A stretch of 64,000 nucleotides of DNA from positions 248,001 through 312,000 of the forward strand of contig CAYQMX010000002.1 in NCBI GenBank assembly GCA_964418745.1, in the 5' to 3' direction. The notes under the pieces were generated by a model. The model saw only the letters and a list, made by a program, of their open reading frames with translations. It ran no database searches and was not told the DNA's origin. Below are positions 46,147-57,987 of the stretch, piece after piece. Numbering within the stretch: the first letter of the stretch is position 1; the number at the start of each line of letters is the position of its first letter. The stretch comes from Scleromatobacter sp964418745 (GTDB lineage: Bacteria; Pseudomonadota; Gammaproteobacteria; Burkholderiales; Burkholderiaceae_C). Made by a program: the position numbers and the translations under genes.

Positions 46147-46786
46147 GACGCCATCCGCCGCGGTCGACGCGCTCGCCGCCTTGCGCGCGAGCGGCGTGCC
46201 CGCGCGCGACCCGGTGCGCTGGCGCCTGGCCGAGGGCCTCGCGCGCCGCGCGGCCGCGCACGCGGGCCCCGTGCGCCGGGTGCTCGACGACAAGCTGGCC
46301 GCCTTGCTGGCCACGCTGGCGCAGGCGTGCGGCGACGATCGTGGCCTCGCGGCGGCGCCCGCGCGCCCGCGCTCCACGGCGCTGGGCGAGTTGCTGGCCC
46401 ACGCAGCCCGGGCGAAGGGCGGCCCCGTGGCCGGCGTCCCCGCCCAGCCGCGCGCGCCCGGCCCGCCGCCGGCGGCCGCTGGCGCGGCGGCGGACCCGCA
46501 CACCGTGCAGTTCTTCAAGCGCACCTGGTCGCGCCTGAGCGCCGACCAGCGCCTCGCGCAGTCGCGTGCCGCGCTGCCCGAGAACGCCGGCCCGCTGAAC
46601 TCGCAGCACCTGGTGCACCGCGCGCTGACGCTGATGCACGGGCTGTCGCCCGAGTACCTCGAGCGCTTCGTCGGCTACATCGACGCGCTGCAGTGGCTGG
46701 AGCAGGCCAACGCGGCGGCGCCGGCGGAAGGCGCGGGCGCGGCCCGCCCGGCGGCGGTGCGCAGGAGCCTGCCCGCGCGGCGCTGA
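46139..46786 (+). CDS. DUF2894 protein, last gene of the ZorAB-like operon
   Basis: A 215-residue protein of the DUF2894 family: an Ala-rich helical N-terminal part (VDALAALRASG…), then the conserved segment LNSQHLVHRALTLMHGLSPEYLERFVGYIDALQWLE. It starts 8 nt inside the OmpA-like gene. Function is undescribed. It is probably cytoplasmic and, with DUF3348, a partner of the coiled-coil motor. Confidence 0.82.
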   Translation: MPETPSAAVDALAALRASGVPARDPVRWRLAEGLARRAAAHAGPVRRVLDDKLAALLATLAQACGDDRGLAAAPARPRSTALGELLAHAARAKGGPVAGVPAQPRAPGPPPAAAGAAADPHTVQFFKRTWSRLSADQRLAQSRAALPENAGPLNSQHLVHRALTLMHGLSPEYLERFVGYIDALQWLEQANAAAPAEGAGAARPAAVRRSLPARR

Positions 46787-46935
46787 GGCGAAGGCGGCCG
46801 CGGGCGAGGGTGGGCCCGATCCTCCCTTTTGGGGATGGTGGCGCGGGCGCAACGCTCCGATGATCCCGAGGCTTACCGCCGGGGTCGCCCTTTCCGGGGC
46901 GCGGCGTCCACCAGTCTTTCATCCAAGGAAGCACC

Positions 46936-48159
46936 ATGAACGTGATCGAACGGACCAAGGCCATCCTCCTCAAGCCCGCGCAAACGTGGCCCGTCATCGA
47001 TGCCGAGCCCGCCACGGTGGCCTCGATCTACAAGGACTGGCTGGTCATCATGGCCGCCATCCCGGCCGTGTGCACGTTCATCGGCCTGTCCATCATCGGC
47101 GCCGGCATGTTCGGCTACGGCTTCCGCATCCCGATCGGCTACGGGCTGGAGAGCATGGTGCTGCGCTACGTCATGTCGCTGGTGGTGGCGTTCGTGATGG
47201 CGCTGATCGTCGACGCGCTGGCGCCCAGCTTCGGCGGCACGAAGAACCAGGTCGCGGCACTGAAGGTGGTGGCCTACGGCGCCACCGCCAGCTACGTGGC
47301 CGGCTTCCTCTCCATCCTGCCCTCGCTGGGCATCCTCGGCATCATCGCGGCGTGCTACTCGATCTACCTGATCTACCTGGGCCTGCCGGTGCTGATGAAG
47401 TGCCCGCAGGACAAGGCCGCGGGCTACACCGCGGTGGTGGTCATCGTCGGCATCGTCGCCGCGATCGTCATCGGCTCGGTGTCCGCGCTGTTCATGCCCG
47501 GTCGCGGCCTGCTGTACGGCGGCCACGGCGGCGGCGGCTCGTTCACCTTCAAGACGCCCGACGGCGAGACGACCGTCGACACCGACGCGGTGGCCAAGCG
47601 CATGGACGCGGCCCGCGAGCGCATCGAGGCGGCCCAGAAGTCGGGCGACCCGGCCTCCGCCGGCGCGGCCCTCGGCGAGATGATGGGCGCCCTCACCGGC
47701 GCCGGCGGCACGCCCATTCCCGTGGCCGACCTGAAGGCGCAGCTGCCCGAGACCCTGGGCGCGCTCAAGCGCGAATCGTTCGAGACCAGCGGCGGCTCGG
47801 CGGTGGGCATCGCCAGCGCGGTGGCCAAGGCCGGCTACGCCGGCGGCGACCAGCACGCGCAGCTGACCATCACCGACCTGGGCGGCCTCGGCGGCCTGGC
47901 CTCGGTGGCCACCTGGGCCAACGTCACGGTGGACAAGGAGACCCCCGACGCCATCGAGAAGACCTACAAGGACGGCGGACGCACCGTCCACGAGGAGTAC
48001 CGCAAGGACGGCAGCCACGCCGAGGTCACCGTGATCCTGAAGAACGGCGTGATCGTCGAGACCACCGGCGATCACATCGACGGCGCGACGCTGAAGTCCA
48101 TGGCCGCGGCCGTCAACCTCGACGCCATCGAGGCGATGAAGCGGCCGGCCAAGTCCTGA
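46936..48159 (+). CDS. Yip1-family membrane protein with extra C-terminal domain
   Basis: A 407-residue protein. The first 180 residues contain the Yip1 domain: MNVIERTKAILLKPAQTWPVID, then five hydrophobic helices. A Gly-rich hinge at about 195 (YGGHGGGGS) leads to a soluble C-terminal half with a MotC-like alpha/beta arrangement (…LTITDLGGLGGLASVATWAN…) that I cannot name. It is an inner-membrane protein of unclear role. An AAGGAAG ribosome site lies just before the ATG. Confidence 0.85.
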   Translation: MNVIERTKAILLKPAQTWPVIDAEPATVASIYKDWLVIMAAIPAVCTFIGLSIIGAGMFGYGFRIPIGYGLESMVLRYVMSLVVAFVMALIVDALAPSFGGTKNQVAALKVVAYGATASYVAGFLSILPSLGILGIIAACYSIYLIYLGLPVLMKCPQDKAAGYTAVVVIVGIVAAIVIGSVSALFMPGRGLLYGGHGGGGSFTFKTPDGETTVDTDAVAKRMDAARERIEAAQKSGDPASAGAALGEMMGALTGAGGTPIPVADLKAQLPETLGALKRESFETSGGSAVGIASAVAKAGYAGGDQHAQLTITDLGGLGGLASVATWANVTVDKETPDAIEKTYKDGGRTVHEEYRKDGSHAEVTVILKNGVIVETTGDHIDGATLKSMAAAVNLDAIEAMKRPAKS

Positions 48160-48205
48160 GCCGCGGCGCTACAGTCGGGTTCATCGCCACAGCCTGAAGG
48201 TCTTC

Positions 48206-49132
48206 ATGTCTTTGCTCACCCGCTACTCGAACGAGGGCAGCGCGGCCAGCCGCAGCACGCTCGTCCGCGACGGCCTCGTCGCCGTCGTCGTGCTGTTCCT
48301 GCTGGTGTCGTTCTGGCCGCTGCGCACGGTGCCCACGGGCTCGCGCGGCGTCATCACAGTGGGCGGCGCGATCCGCGGCCTGCAGAGCGAGGGCTTCACG
48401 CTGGTGGCGCCGTGGCAGAAGCTGGACGTCTTCAGCATCCGCGCCGAGCAGGCCGACATCGAGAACGCCGAGGGCTCCACCTCCGACACGCAGCCGGTGA
48501 AGGTCAGCCTGACGGTGCGCTATTCGATCGCCCCCGAGCGCGTGACCGAGGTCTACGAGAAGTACAGCCACGACGGCAACCTGTCGAACTACGTGCAGAC
48601 GGCCACCCAGGAGGTGTTCAAGGCGGTGACGGCGCGCTACACCGCGCCCGACCTGATCAGCCAGCGCGCGGCCGTCTCCAACGACATCACCTCCGCCCTG
48701 CGGGCCAAGCTCGCCAACTACGGCGCGCTGGTGATCAGCATCGACATGCGCAACTTCTCGTTCAGCGAGAGCTACATGCGCGCGATCAACGACAAGGTCA
48801 CCCAGGAGCAGCTGCGCCTGGCCGCCGAGAACAAGCTCAAGACGGTGGAGGCCGAGCAGAAGCAGAAGGTGGCCATCGCCGAGGCCGAGGCCAACGCCGT
48901 CAAGGCCACCGCCGACGGCGACGCCTACGCCAAGATCAAGGTGGCCACCGCCGAGGCGCAGTCGCTGCAGGTGCAGAACGACGCCCTGGCCAAGAACAAG
49001 GAAGTGCTGGAACTGCGCCGCATCGAGGTGGAGCTGACCAAGGCGCAGAAGTGGAACGGCGCGCTGCCGACCTCCATCTACGCAGGCGCCCCCATCCCGT
49101 TCATGAACGTGGGTACGGGCAGCGGCAAGTAG
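48206..49132 (+). CDS. Prohibitin-like SPFH protein
   Basis: A 308-residue SPFH protein. An N-terminal membrane helix (LVAVVVLFLLVSFWPL) leads to the SPFH/band-7 domain (RTVPTGSRGVITVGG…FTLVAPW…) and then to a coiled coil rich in Ala/Glu/Lys (AENKLKTVEAEQKQKVAIAEAEANAVK) that drives oligomer rings. Such proteins scaffold membrane microdomains and protect proteases or transporters. It follows the Yip1 gene by 46 bp and may share its transcript. Confidence 0.9.
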   Translation: MSLLTRYSNEGSAASRSTLVRDGLVAVVVLFLLVSFWPLRTVPTGSRGVITVGGAIRGLQSEGFTLVAPWQKLDVFSIRAEQADIENAEGSTSDTQPVKVSLTVRYSIAPERVTEVYEKYSHDGNLSNYVQTATQEVFKAVTARYTAPDLISQRAAVSNDITSALRAKLANYGALVISIDMRNFSFSESYMRAINDKVTQEQLRLAAENKLKTVEAEQKQKVAIAEAEANAVKATADGDAYAKIKVATAEAQSLQVQNDALAKNKEVLELRRIEVELTKAQKWNGALPTSIYAGAPIPFMNVGTGSGK

Positions 49133-49148
49133 TCGTCGGGAGACGACG

Positions 49149-49172
49149 GCGCCGGGCTTGCGGGCCCGGCGC
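49149..49172 (+). terminator. GC-rich hairpin after the prohibitin gene
   Basis: GCGCCGGGC-TTGCGG-GCCCGGCGC is a perfect 9-bp stem 17 nt after the stop. There is no T-tract, so it may only stall transcription or protect the 3' end. Confidence 0.4.
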
Positions 49173-49321
49173 GACGCCAGGAAGAAATTCGCATTTGCTC
49201 ATGCGCCGTGCCAGCGCGGCCGGCCGCTTAAGCAACGCCACAAACCTTCTTTCTCTTGGCGGCGACATCTGTCTAACCTGTGGTTTGGTGCCTATGGCCA
49301 CCAACCGACCAGGAGAAACCC

Positions 49322-49789
49322 ATGTCCGCACAAGTTGCCCCCGCCATCGAGGACGCGATCCTCGAGCAGGCGATCCGCGACGCCCATTTCGCTGGGCTGC
49401 CCTACGCCGGCAGCATCTCACCCGTCGACGCCTGGACGCTGATCCAGGCCGAACGCGCCCTGCTGGTGGACGTGCGCTCCGCCGAGGAACGCAAGTTCGT
49501 CGGCTACGTGCCCGGCAGCATCCACGTGGCCTGGGCCACCGGCACCAGCCTGACGCGCAACCCGCGCTTCCTGCGCGAGCTCGAGGCCAAGGTCGACAAG
49601 GACGCCATCGTCCTGTTGCTCTGCCGCAGCGGCAAGCGCTCGGCACTGGCGGCCGAGGCCGCCGCCCGGATCGGCTTCGCCAACATCTTCAACGTGACCG
49701 AGGGCTTCGAGGGCGATCTCGACGAGCAGAACCGGCGCGGCTCGGTGGGCGGCTGGCGCCTGCGCGGCCTCAAATGGGTGCAAGACTGA
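49322..49789 (+). CDS. Rhodanese-like sulfurtransferase of the encapsulin operon
   Basis: A 155-residue single-domain rhodanese. The active-site loop is LLCRSGKRSA with the catalytic Cys that carries the persulfide, and VDVRSAEERKFVGYVPGSIHVAW is the family's N-terminal signature. An AGGAG ribosome site lies 6 nt before the ATG. It is the first gene of the sulfur nanocompartment operon and would relay sulfane sulfur made by the desulfurase. Rhodaneses occur in many family 2A encapsulin loci. Confidence 0.9.
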   Translation: MSAQVAPAIEDAILEQAIRDAHFAGLPYAGSISPVDAWTLIQAERALLVDVRSAEERKFVGYVPGSIHVAWATGTSLTRNPRFLRELEAKVDKDAIVLLLCRSGKRSALAAEAAARIGFANIFNVTEGFEGDLDEQNRRGSVGGWRLRGLKWVQD

Positions 49790-49823
49790 TGGCTGGCGGA
49801 CCCGATCGGAGCCGGAGAGCGCC

Positions 49824-50831
49824 ATGAGCCTCCAGGAACAGACCCGGGTGGGCGCCAAGTCGCCCGCCGCGCCCGCCGAGGCGCCCGCGGATCCGCACGC
49901 GCCCGACGCCGCGCTGGACCTGCCGGCCATCGTCAGCCAGCTCCGCCAGGCGCGCGAGCGCTGGCGCGTCGGCCAGGGGCGGCCGCGCGAGACGAGCGGG
50001 CGCGAGCTGCCCGCCCGCGAAGCCCTGGCCGGGATCCTCGCCGGCCTGCGCGGCGCGCTGTTCCCGATGCGCCTGGGGCCGCCCGACCTGCGCCAGGAAA
50101 ACGAGGACTACTTCGTCGGCCACACGCTCGACACCGTGCTGCACGCCCTGCTGGGCCAGGTGCGCCTGGAGCTCACCCACCAGGCACGCGCCCGCGGCGA
50201 GCCGGGCCACCGGATCGACGAGCAGGCGCTGCAGGTGGTGCGCGATTTCGGCGCCGCCTTGCCCGCCATCCGCGAACTGCTCGACACCGACGTGCTGGCG
50301 GCCTACCGCGGCGACCCCGCGGCACGCAGCGTCGACGAGGTGTTGCTCTGCTACCCCGGCCTGCACGCGGTGATCCACCACCGCATCGCGCACCGGCTGC
50401 ACGAGCTGGGCGTGCCGCTGCTGGCGCGCATCGTCGCCGAGCTCGCGCACGGCGACACCGGCATCGACATCCACCCGGGCGCGCGCATCGGCTCGCACTT
50501 CTTCATCGACCACGGCACCGGCGTCGTCATCGGCGAGACCGCGGTCATCGGCCGCAACGTGCGCATCTACCAGGCGGTCACCCTGGGCGCCAGGCGCTTC
50601 GAGACCGACGGCGACGGCCAGCTGAAGAAGGGTGGCGCGCGCCACCCGATCGTCGAGGACGACGTCGTGATCTACGCCGGCGCCACGGTGCTGGGTCGCG
50701 TGACCATCGGGCGCGGCGCCTCCATCGGCGGCAACGTGTGGCTCACCCACAGCGTGCCGGCGGGCAGCCGCATCGCCCAGGCCAATGCGCTCGACGACCG
50801 TGTCGTCGACGCCGCCGGCGTCGGGGGCTGA
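49824..50831 (+). CDS. epsC: Serine O-acetyltransferase EpsC
   Basis: A 335-residue EpsC/CysE-type enzyme that makes O-acetylserine, the precursor of cysteine. The C-terminal third is a left-handed beta-helix of hexapeptide repeats with the active-site segment DHGTGVVIGETAVIGRNVRIYQ (Asp-His pair). The N-terminal two-thirds are helical, as in EpsC. A GGAG site precedes the ATG. It is the second gene in the operon. The same enzyme accompanies the SrpI nanocompartment in other bacteria, linking cysteine supply to stored sulfur. Confidence 0.93.
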   Translation: MSLQEQTRVGAKSPAAPAEAPADPHAPDAALDLPAIVSQLRQARERWRVGQGRPRETSGRELPAREALAGILAGLRGALFPMRLGPPDLRQENEDYFVGHTLDTVLHALLGQVRLELTHQARARGEPGHRIDEQALQVVRDFGAALPAIRELLDTDVLAAYRGDPAARSVDEVLLCYPGLHAVIHHRIAHRLHELGVPLLARIVAELAHGDTGIDIHPGARIGSHFFIDHGTGVVIGETAVIGRNVRIYQAVTLGARRFETDGDGQLKKGGARHPIVEDDVVIYAGATVLGRVTIGRGASIGGNVWLTHSVPAGSRIAQANALDDRVVDAAGVGG

Positions 50832-50833
50832 CG

Positions 50834-51130
50834 ATGGAGCGCCTGCCTTCCGAGCGCTTCGGCGCGGTCGTCCGCCAGTTGCGCAAGTCGCGCGGCTGGT
50901 CCCAGGAGCGGCTCGCGGCCGATGCCGGCGTCAACCGCTCCTACATGGGCGAGATCGAGCGCGCCCGCGCCGTCCCCACGCTGGCGACGGCCGAGAAGCT
51001 CGCCCAGGCGCTGGACGTGCCGCTGTCGGCGCTGATCGTGCGCTGCGAGCTGCCGCCGGTGGCGTCCCGCGCCGCGGCCTGGCCCGGCGCGGCATCGGCC
51101 CAGGCCGACCACGTCGAGAACGTCGGCTGA
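50834..51130 (+). CDS. XRE-family regulator
   Basis: A 98-residue protein that is almost only a Cro/C1-type helix-turn-helix: FGAVVRQLRKSRGWSQERLAADAGVNRSYMGEIERARAVPTLATAEKLAQAL. It starts 2 nt after the epsC stop and lies directly before the encapsulin gene. The imperfect 13-bp inverted repeat downstream of it is a likely binding site. No sensor domain is visible, so any signal must come from another protein. Confidence 0.9.
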   Translation: MERLPSERFGAVVRQLRKSRGWSQERLAADAGVNRSYMGEIERARAVPTLATAEKLAQALDVPLSALIVRCELPPVASRAAAWPGAASAQADHVENVG

Positions 51131-51174
51131 ATTGATGGGTATAGCCGGTTGAGGTGGGCCGGTCACCCTCGGAT

Positions 51175-51205
51175 ACTTGTTCAATCGTTTAGCGAATAAA
51201 CAAGT
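51175..51205. promoter_or_regulatory. 13-bp inverted repeat, candidate operator of the shell gene
   Basis: ACTTGTTCAATCG and CGAATAAACAAGT form arms that match at 11 of 13 positions, separated by TTTAG. The region is AT-rich against a GC-rich background and lies 28-58 bp before the encapsulin start, so it probably holds a promoter and a regulator site (XRE or CysB-like). Confidence 0.6.
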
Positions 51206-51232
51206 TCATTTTTCTCATTGGATTTATTCCCC

Positions 51233-52165
51233 ATGGCAAAAGACCACTCGCACCACCCGATGGCCCTCGGCGACAACGCCGCCAGGCAACTGGCGAATGC
51301 CACCAAGACCACCCCGACCCTGTCCACCATCAGCCCGCGCTGGCTGACGCATCTGCTGCAGTGGATTCCCGTGGAAGCCGGCATCTACCGCCTGAACACG
51401 GTGAAGAACCCGCAGGACGTGCAGGTGCTGTGCGCCAAGCGCGACGAGGCCGAGCTGCCGTCCACCTTCGTCGACTACGACGACAAGGCGCGCGAGTACT
51501 TCCTGAACGCGGTCAGCACGATCGTCGACGTCCACACGCGCGTCTCCGACCTGTACAGCAGCCCGCACGACCAGATCAAGGAGCAGCTGCGCCTGACGAT
51601 CGAGACGATCAAGGAGCGCCAGGAAAGCGAGTTGATCAACAACGCCGACTACGGGCTGCTGGCGGCGTGCGCCGACGAGCAGATCATCCACACGCTCACC
51701 GGCGCGCCCACGCCCGACGACCTGGACGAGCTGCTGACCAAGGTCTGGAAGGAACCGGCCTTCTTCCTGACGCACCCGCTGGCCATCGCCGCCTTCGGCC
51801 GCGAGTGCACCCGCCGCGGCGTGCCGCCGCCCACCGTGAGCCTGTTCGGCTCGCAGTTCCTCACCTGGCGCGGCATCCCGCTGATCCCGTCCGACAAGGT
51901 GCCGGTGTCCGACGGCAAGACCAAGATCCTGCTGCTGCGCGTGGGCGAGAAGCGCCAGGGCGTCGTCGGCCTGTTCCAGCCGGGGCTGGCGGGCGAGCAG
52001 AGCCCGGGGCTGTCGGTGCGCTTCATGGGCATCAACCGCAACGCCATCGCGTCGTACCTGATCTCGCTGTACTGCTCGCTGGCCGTGCAGACCCCCGACG
52101 CGCTGGCCATCCTCGACGGCGTCGAGGTCGGCAAGTACCACGAGTATCCGGACACCTACCGGTAA
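51233..52165 (+). CDS. Family 2A encapsulin shell protein (SrpI type)
   Basis: A 310-residue HK97-fold shell protein. The N-terminus ALGDNAARQLANATKT, then TPTLSTISPRWLTHLLQWIPVEAGIYRLNTV, matches the SrpI/MMPI group known to form nanocompartments loaded with cysteine desulfurase. The segments CAKRDEAELPSTFVDYDDKAREYFLNAVS and GLAGEQSPGLSVRFMGINRNAIASYLISLYCSLAV complete the family pattern. There is no membrane helix. The ATG at 51233 fits the family start. The cargo gene begins 8 nt downstream. It would enclose the desulfurase in the cytoplasm. Confidence 0.95.
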   Translation: MAKDHSHHPMALGDNAARQLANATKTTPTLSTISPRWLTHLLQWIPVEAGIYRLNTVKNPQDVQVLCAKRDEAELPSTFVDYDDKAREYFLNAVSTIVDVHTRVSDLYSSPHDQIKEQLRLTIETIKERQESELINNADYGLLAACADEQIIHTLTGAPTPDDLDELLTKVWKEPAFFLTHPLAIAAFGRECTRRGVPPPTVSLFGSQFLTWRGIPLIPSDKVPVSDGKTKILLLRVGEKRQGVVGLFQPGLAGEQSPGLSVRFMGINRNAIASYLISLYCSLAVQTPDALAILDGVEVGKYHEYPDTYR

Positions 52166-52173
52166 GACGCGCG

Positions 52174-54075
<1,902 letters not shown>

Positions 54076-54231
54076 GTCGAAGAGACGGCGCAAGGGAGCT
54101 TGCGTCGGCGGGCGCTGTGGCATCATCGCGCGGGCACTCGAGCGGTGCCCGTCCGGGGTACCCGCGCGGCTGGCGCCAGCCGGCCGCCCGGGTCGCCGTC
54201 CCTGCCTGCAACGCCTGCCCGTCGCCCTGCC

Positions 54232-55229
54232 ATGAGTGTCGCCAACCTGCTGGAGATCGACGCCCTCGTCACCTCCTTCACGACGCCGCGCGGCCTGGTG
54301 CGCGCGGTGGACAGCGTGAGCCTGGGCGTGGCGCGCGGCCAGACGGTGTGCATCGCCGGCGAGTCGGGCTGCGGCAAGAGCGTGACGGCGCTGTCGGTGA
54401 TGGGCCTGCTGCCCGATCATGCGCGCGTGGACGGCGGGGCGATCCGCTTCGAGGGCGTCGACCTGCTGGCGTTGCCGCCCGCCGGCCGGCGCGACCTGCG
54501 CGGGCGCGCGCTGGCGATGGTTTTCCAGGAGCCGATGACGGCGCTGAACCCGGTGCTGAGCGTCGGCCGCCAGGTCGCCGAGGTGTTCGCGATCCACGGC
54601 ACGGCCAGCCGCCACGAGGCGCGCGCCAAGGTGCTGGCACTGCTGCACCAGGTGCGCATCGCCGAGCCCGAGCGCCGCTACGACGAGTACCCGCACCAGC
54701 TCAGCGGCGGCATGAAGCAACGCGTGATGATCGCGATGGCGCTGGCCAACCGGCCCGGGCTGCTGATCGCCGACGAGCCCACCACCGCCCTGGACGTCAC
54801 GATCCAGGCCCAGGTGCTGCAGCTGCTGCGCGAGCTGCAGCGCGAGCTGGGCATGGGCATCCTGTTCGTCACGCACGACCTGGCCGTGGTGGCCGAGATC
54901 GCCGACCGCGTGGTGGTGATGGTGGCCGGCCGCGTGGTGGAGCAGGGCGGCGTGGCCGACGTGCTGGAACGGCCCGCGCACCCCTACACCGTCGGCCTGC
55001 TCGCGGCGCGCCCGCGACCGGGCCAGACGCGCCGTGACGGCCATCGCCTGGCGGTGATCCCCGGCAGCGTGCCCTCGCCGCTGGAGCGCATCGACGGCTG
55101 CCGCTACCAGGGCCGGTGTGCGCGCGTGCAGGCGCGCTGCCGCGTCGAAGCGCCCGTGCTCGCGCGGGTCGCGCAGGGCGGCGACGACGGCCATGCCGCG
55201 GCGTGCCACTTCCCGCACGGGGCCGCCGG

Positions 55230-55233
<4 letters not shown>
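54232..55233 (+). CDS. Dipeptide-type ABC importer ATPase (DppD-like)
   Basis: A 333-residue ATPase with Walker A GESGCGKSVT, Q-loop VFQEPMTALNP, signature LSGGMKQR and Walker B LLIADEPTTALDV, ending in the oligopeptide-transporter C-terminal domain with its Cys cluster (CRYQGRCARVQARC) that binds an iron-sulfur group in some members. The ATG at 54232 begins MSVANLLEIDALV. The next ATPase gene overlaps by 4 nt. It energises import through the two permeases downstream. Confidence 0.94.
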
Positions 55234-56201
<968 letters not shown>

Positions 56202-56214
56202 GCGAGAGACCGCG

Positions 56215-57987
56215 ATGAACCCGATGCGCCGCTTGCCGCGTTGTCTTGTCCTGCTGCTGGCCGCGGGACTCGCGCCGCTGGCCGCCGCCGCCGAACCCAC
56301 GGTGCTGACCATCCCCCGCTGGGCCCAGTTCGACACGCTGGATCCGACGCGCTCGTTCGATATCGCCTCCGACCAGGTGCTGCGCGAGGTCTACAGCACC
56401 TTGCTGACCTACGCCTACCTCGAGCGCCCGTACAGGATGGTGCCCGACCTGCTCGAGTCCCTGCCCACGCTCTCGGCCGACAAGCTCACGCTCACCTTCA
56501 AGCTGCGCCGCGGCGTGCGCTTCCACGACAACCCGTGCTTCCCGGGCGGCAAGGGCCGCGAGGTGACGAGCGACGACGCGCTCTACATGTTCAGGCGCTT
56601 CGCCGATGCCCGCGTCAACGACAAGAGCTGGTTCGGCATGGACGGCGCGGTCGTCGGCCTCGACGCGTACCACGCGGCCACGCTGAAGGCGGCGCCCGGC
56701 TTCGACCTGGTGCCCGGCGACGTGGCGGGCCTGCGCAAGGTCGACGCGACGACCTTCACGGTCCGCCTCACGCACCCCAACCCGCTGTTCCTGTACGCGC
56801 TCGCGTTCACCTCCACCGCCATCGTGCCGGTGGAGGCGGTGCGCTTCTACAAGGATCGCTTCAGCGTCAACCCGGTGGGCACCGGCCCGTTCCACCTCGA
56901 CCAGGAGGCCGATCGCAAGGGCGTGCTGCGGCTGCTGAAGAACCCGGACTACTTCGGCGTCTATCCGAGCACCGGCGAGCCGGGCGACGCGGCCCGGGGC
57001 CTGCTCAAGGACGCCGGCAAGCGCCTGCCCCTGGTCGACGTGCTGGAGATGCCGCTGATCGAGGAGAACCAGCCGGGCGCGCTGAAGTTCCTCCACGGCG
57101 AGCTCGACGCGCGCATCCTCGACCGCGCGAATTTCGCCAAGCTGGTCCGGCACGAGCGCGACGGCAGCTTCCGCGTCGCCGACGAGTACGCGGGCAAGTT
57201 CGGCGTCACGTACGCGACCGTGCCGGGCATCGTCTACGTCGCGCTGAACATGAAGGATCCGATCCTGGGCCGCAACAAGGCGCTGCGCCAGGCGCTGGCC
57301 GCGGCGATCGATCCGCAGGCCGACATCGACACGCTGCTCAACGGCCGTGGCCGCACGCTGGACAGCATCGTGCCCTACGAGCTCGCGGGCAACGAGCGCG
57401 ACACCGGCGCGCCGCCGCACCGCAAGGACCTCGCGCGCGCCCGCAAGCTGCTGGCCGACGCCGGCTATCCGGGCGGCGCCGGCCTGCCGCCGCTGACGAT
57501 GCGCTTCTACCTGACCGATTCCGACACCCACAACCGGTTCGACCTGCTGCGGGCCGAGTTCGCCGCCATCGGCGTCCAGCTCAAGTCCTCGTTCGCCGAC
57601 GTGCCCACGTTCACGAAGGCCATCAGCGCGGGCAATTTCCAGCTCGCGTACTACGACTGGACGGCCGACTACCCGGACGCCGAGGACTTCTACCAGCTCC
57701 TGTACGGCAAGAACGTCACGCCGGGTCCCAACATCGGCGCGTACGCCAACCCGGCCTACGACAAGGCGTACGAGGCGTCGCGGCTGATGGTCAACGGCGC
57801 GCCGCGCTTCGAGTACTTCAGGACGATGAACGGGTTGATCGCCGACGACGCGCCGCTGATCGGCCTGTTCAACCCGATGCGCTTCGCGATCCACCAGAAG
57901 TGGGTCGGCAACTACAAGCGCAATCCGCTGGTGGTGGAGTTCCCGTTCCTGAGCGTCGACGCGGTGGCCAAGAAGAAGGGCCTCTGA
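56215..57987 (+). CDS. Family 5 solute-binding protein of the ABC importer
   Basis: A 590-residue periplasmic binding protein with signal peptide MNPMRRLPRCLVLLLAAGLAPLAAAAE. The body has the family 5 pattern: LTFKLRRGVRFHDNPCF (the substrate-loading signature), NPVGTGPFHL, and KALRQALAAAIDP. The length is above the usual 530, with inserts near 100 and 180. The ligand is probably a peptide or similar oligomer, but it cannot be identified. It ends one base into the permease start. Confidence 0.93.
   Translation: MNPMRRLPRCLVLLLAAGLAPLAAAAEPTVLTIPRWAQFDTLDPTRSFDIASDQVLREVYSTLLTYAYLERPYRMVPDLLESLPTLSADKLTLTFKLRRGVRFHDNPCFPGGKGREVTSDDALYMFRRFADARVNDKSWFGMDGAVVGLDAYHAATLKAAPGFDLVPGDVAGLRKVDATTFTVRLTHPNPLFLYALAFTSTAIVPVEAVRFYKDRFSVNPVGTGPFHLDQEADRKGVLRLLKNPDYFGVYPSTGEPGDAARGLLKDAGKRLPLVDVLEMPLIEENQPGALKFLHGELDARILDRANFAKLVRHERDGSFRVADEYAGKFGVTYATVPGIVYVALNMKDPILGRNKALRQALAAAIDPQADIDTLLNGRGRTLDSIVPYELAGNERDTGAPPHRKDLARARKLLADAGYPGGAGLPPLTMRFYLTDSDTHNRFDLLRAEFAAIGVQLKSSFADVPTFTKAISAGNFQLAYYDWTADYPDAEDFYQLLYGKNVTPGPNIGAYANPAYDKAYEASRLMVNGAPRFEYFRTMNGLIADDAPLIGLFNPMRFAIHQKWVGNYKRNPLVVEFPFLSVDAVAKKKGL

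Noticed and set aside
42525..46786. Complete Zorya defence system
   Set aside because: ZorA- and ZorB-like genes are present, but no zorC, zorD helicase or zorE nuclease is found nearby, so only the motor similarity is claimed.
46787..46935. Terminator at GATCCTCCC...GGGGATGG after the DUF2894 gene
   Set aside because: The stem is interrupted and has no T-tract, so it is not convincing.
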